A stretch of 17,144 nt of DNA from Acanthamoeba lenticulata. Lineage: Eukaryota; Discosea; Longamoebia; Acanthamoebidae. The notes under the pieces are model-generated. The model was not told the origin of the DNA, searched no databases, and saw nothing but the letters and a program-made list of their open reading frames with translations. Below are positions 17,056 to 17,144 of this stretch, in pieces (within the stretch, counting starts at the first letter, position 1; every line of letters starts with the position of its first letter). The stretch lies in assembly GCA_002179805.1 (NCBI GenBank), contig NAVB01002038.1:1-17144 (forward strand). Reading direction: 5' to 3'. The position numbers and the translations under genes are program-made.

Positions 17056-17144
17056 TCAATCGTCAACGAGCTGTACACTGTCCTCGGCTCGTGCGCCGGA
17101 CTTGAGGTGTCGCTTCTCCTCCATGACTCGCGTCGACGCCAATC
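17056..17144 (-). CDS. C-terminal end of an unidentified minus-strand gene
   Basis: The minus strand reads open from the right edge to a TGA at 17058-17056, ending MEEKRHLKSGARAEDSVQLV then DD and stop. G/C preference at third codon positions resumes abruptly here after the AT-rich spacer, suggesting coding sequence. The fragment is about 29 residues, charged, and has no recognisable motif. It would converge with the KDDL gene. Confidence 0.4.
   Translation of the reverse strand, partial: LASTRVMEEKRHLKSGARAEDSVQLVDD

Noticed and set aside
1..17144. CRISPR array, transposon or viral insertion
   Set aside because: I saw no regularly spaced repeats, no terminal repeats with target duplications, and no transposase, integrase or reverse transcriptase motifs on either strand.

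Overview
This is nuclear DNA from a eukaryote, most likely an Acanthamoeba-like amoebozoan. The coding parts are GC-rich, and genes are broken by many short GT-AG introns of roughly 50 to 145 bases. Spacers are short, with AT-rich ends carrying AATAAA signals, and a class II nuclear tRNA is present. The organism assignment is an inference from gene style and protein content. All exon coordinates are hand-derived: I joined open frames so that GT-AG boundaries, reading phase and family motifs all agree.

Layout, left to right. Bases 1-1045 (minus) hold the 5' part of a PfkB-family sugar kinase. A tRNA-Leu(UAG) follows on plus at 1165-1246. Then come two minus-strand genes: mitochondrial citrate synthase (1440-3188) and a DUF1264 / oil-body-associated protein (3544-4559). 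After an 0.8 kb spacer, a small uncertain plus-strand ORF lies at 5399-5563. A secreted class III GH18 chitinase-like gene (6092-7358, minus) diverges from a compact plus-strand trio of predicted type II membrane proteins at 7681-12187. The trio is an FkbM-type methyltransferase followed by two tandem paralogous DUF6625 / glycosyltransferase-like genes. This looks like a small glycan-modification cluster.

The most striking gene is on minus at 12292-16069. Its fourteen inferred exons encode a 920-residue DNA-repair protein with, in order, a PNKP/aprataxin/APLF-like FHA domain, a PBZ poly(ADP-ribose)-binding zinc finger, a BRCT domain, a long acidic linker, a SWIM-like CxC...CxH finger and a complete ATP-dependent DNA ligase core. 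It combines in one chain functions that animals spread over XRCC1-associated factors, APLF and ligase III or IV. It shares a 180-base divergent promoter, which contains a perfect TGACGTCA site, with a small ER-resident protein (16250-16889, plus) that has a signal peptide and a C-terminal KDDL. The window ends in the 3' tail of an unidentified minus-strand gene.

The housekeeping genes (citrate synthase, sugar kinase, tRNA) have no obvious functional link to one another. The plausible functional groupings are the three-gene membrane-protein cluster and, less certainly, the co-regulated ligase / KDDL pair.
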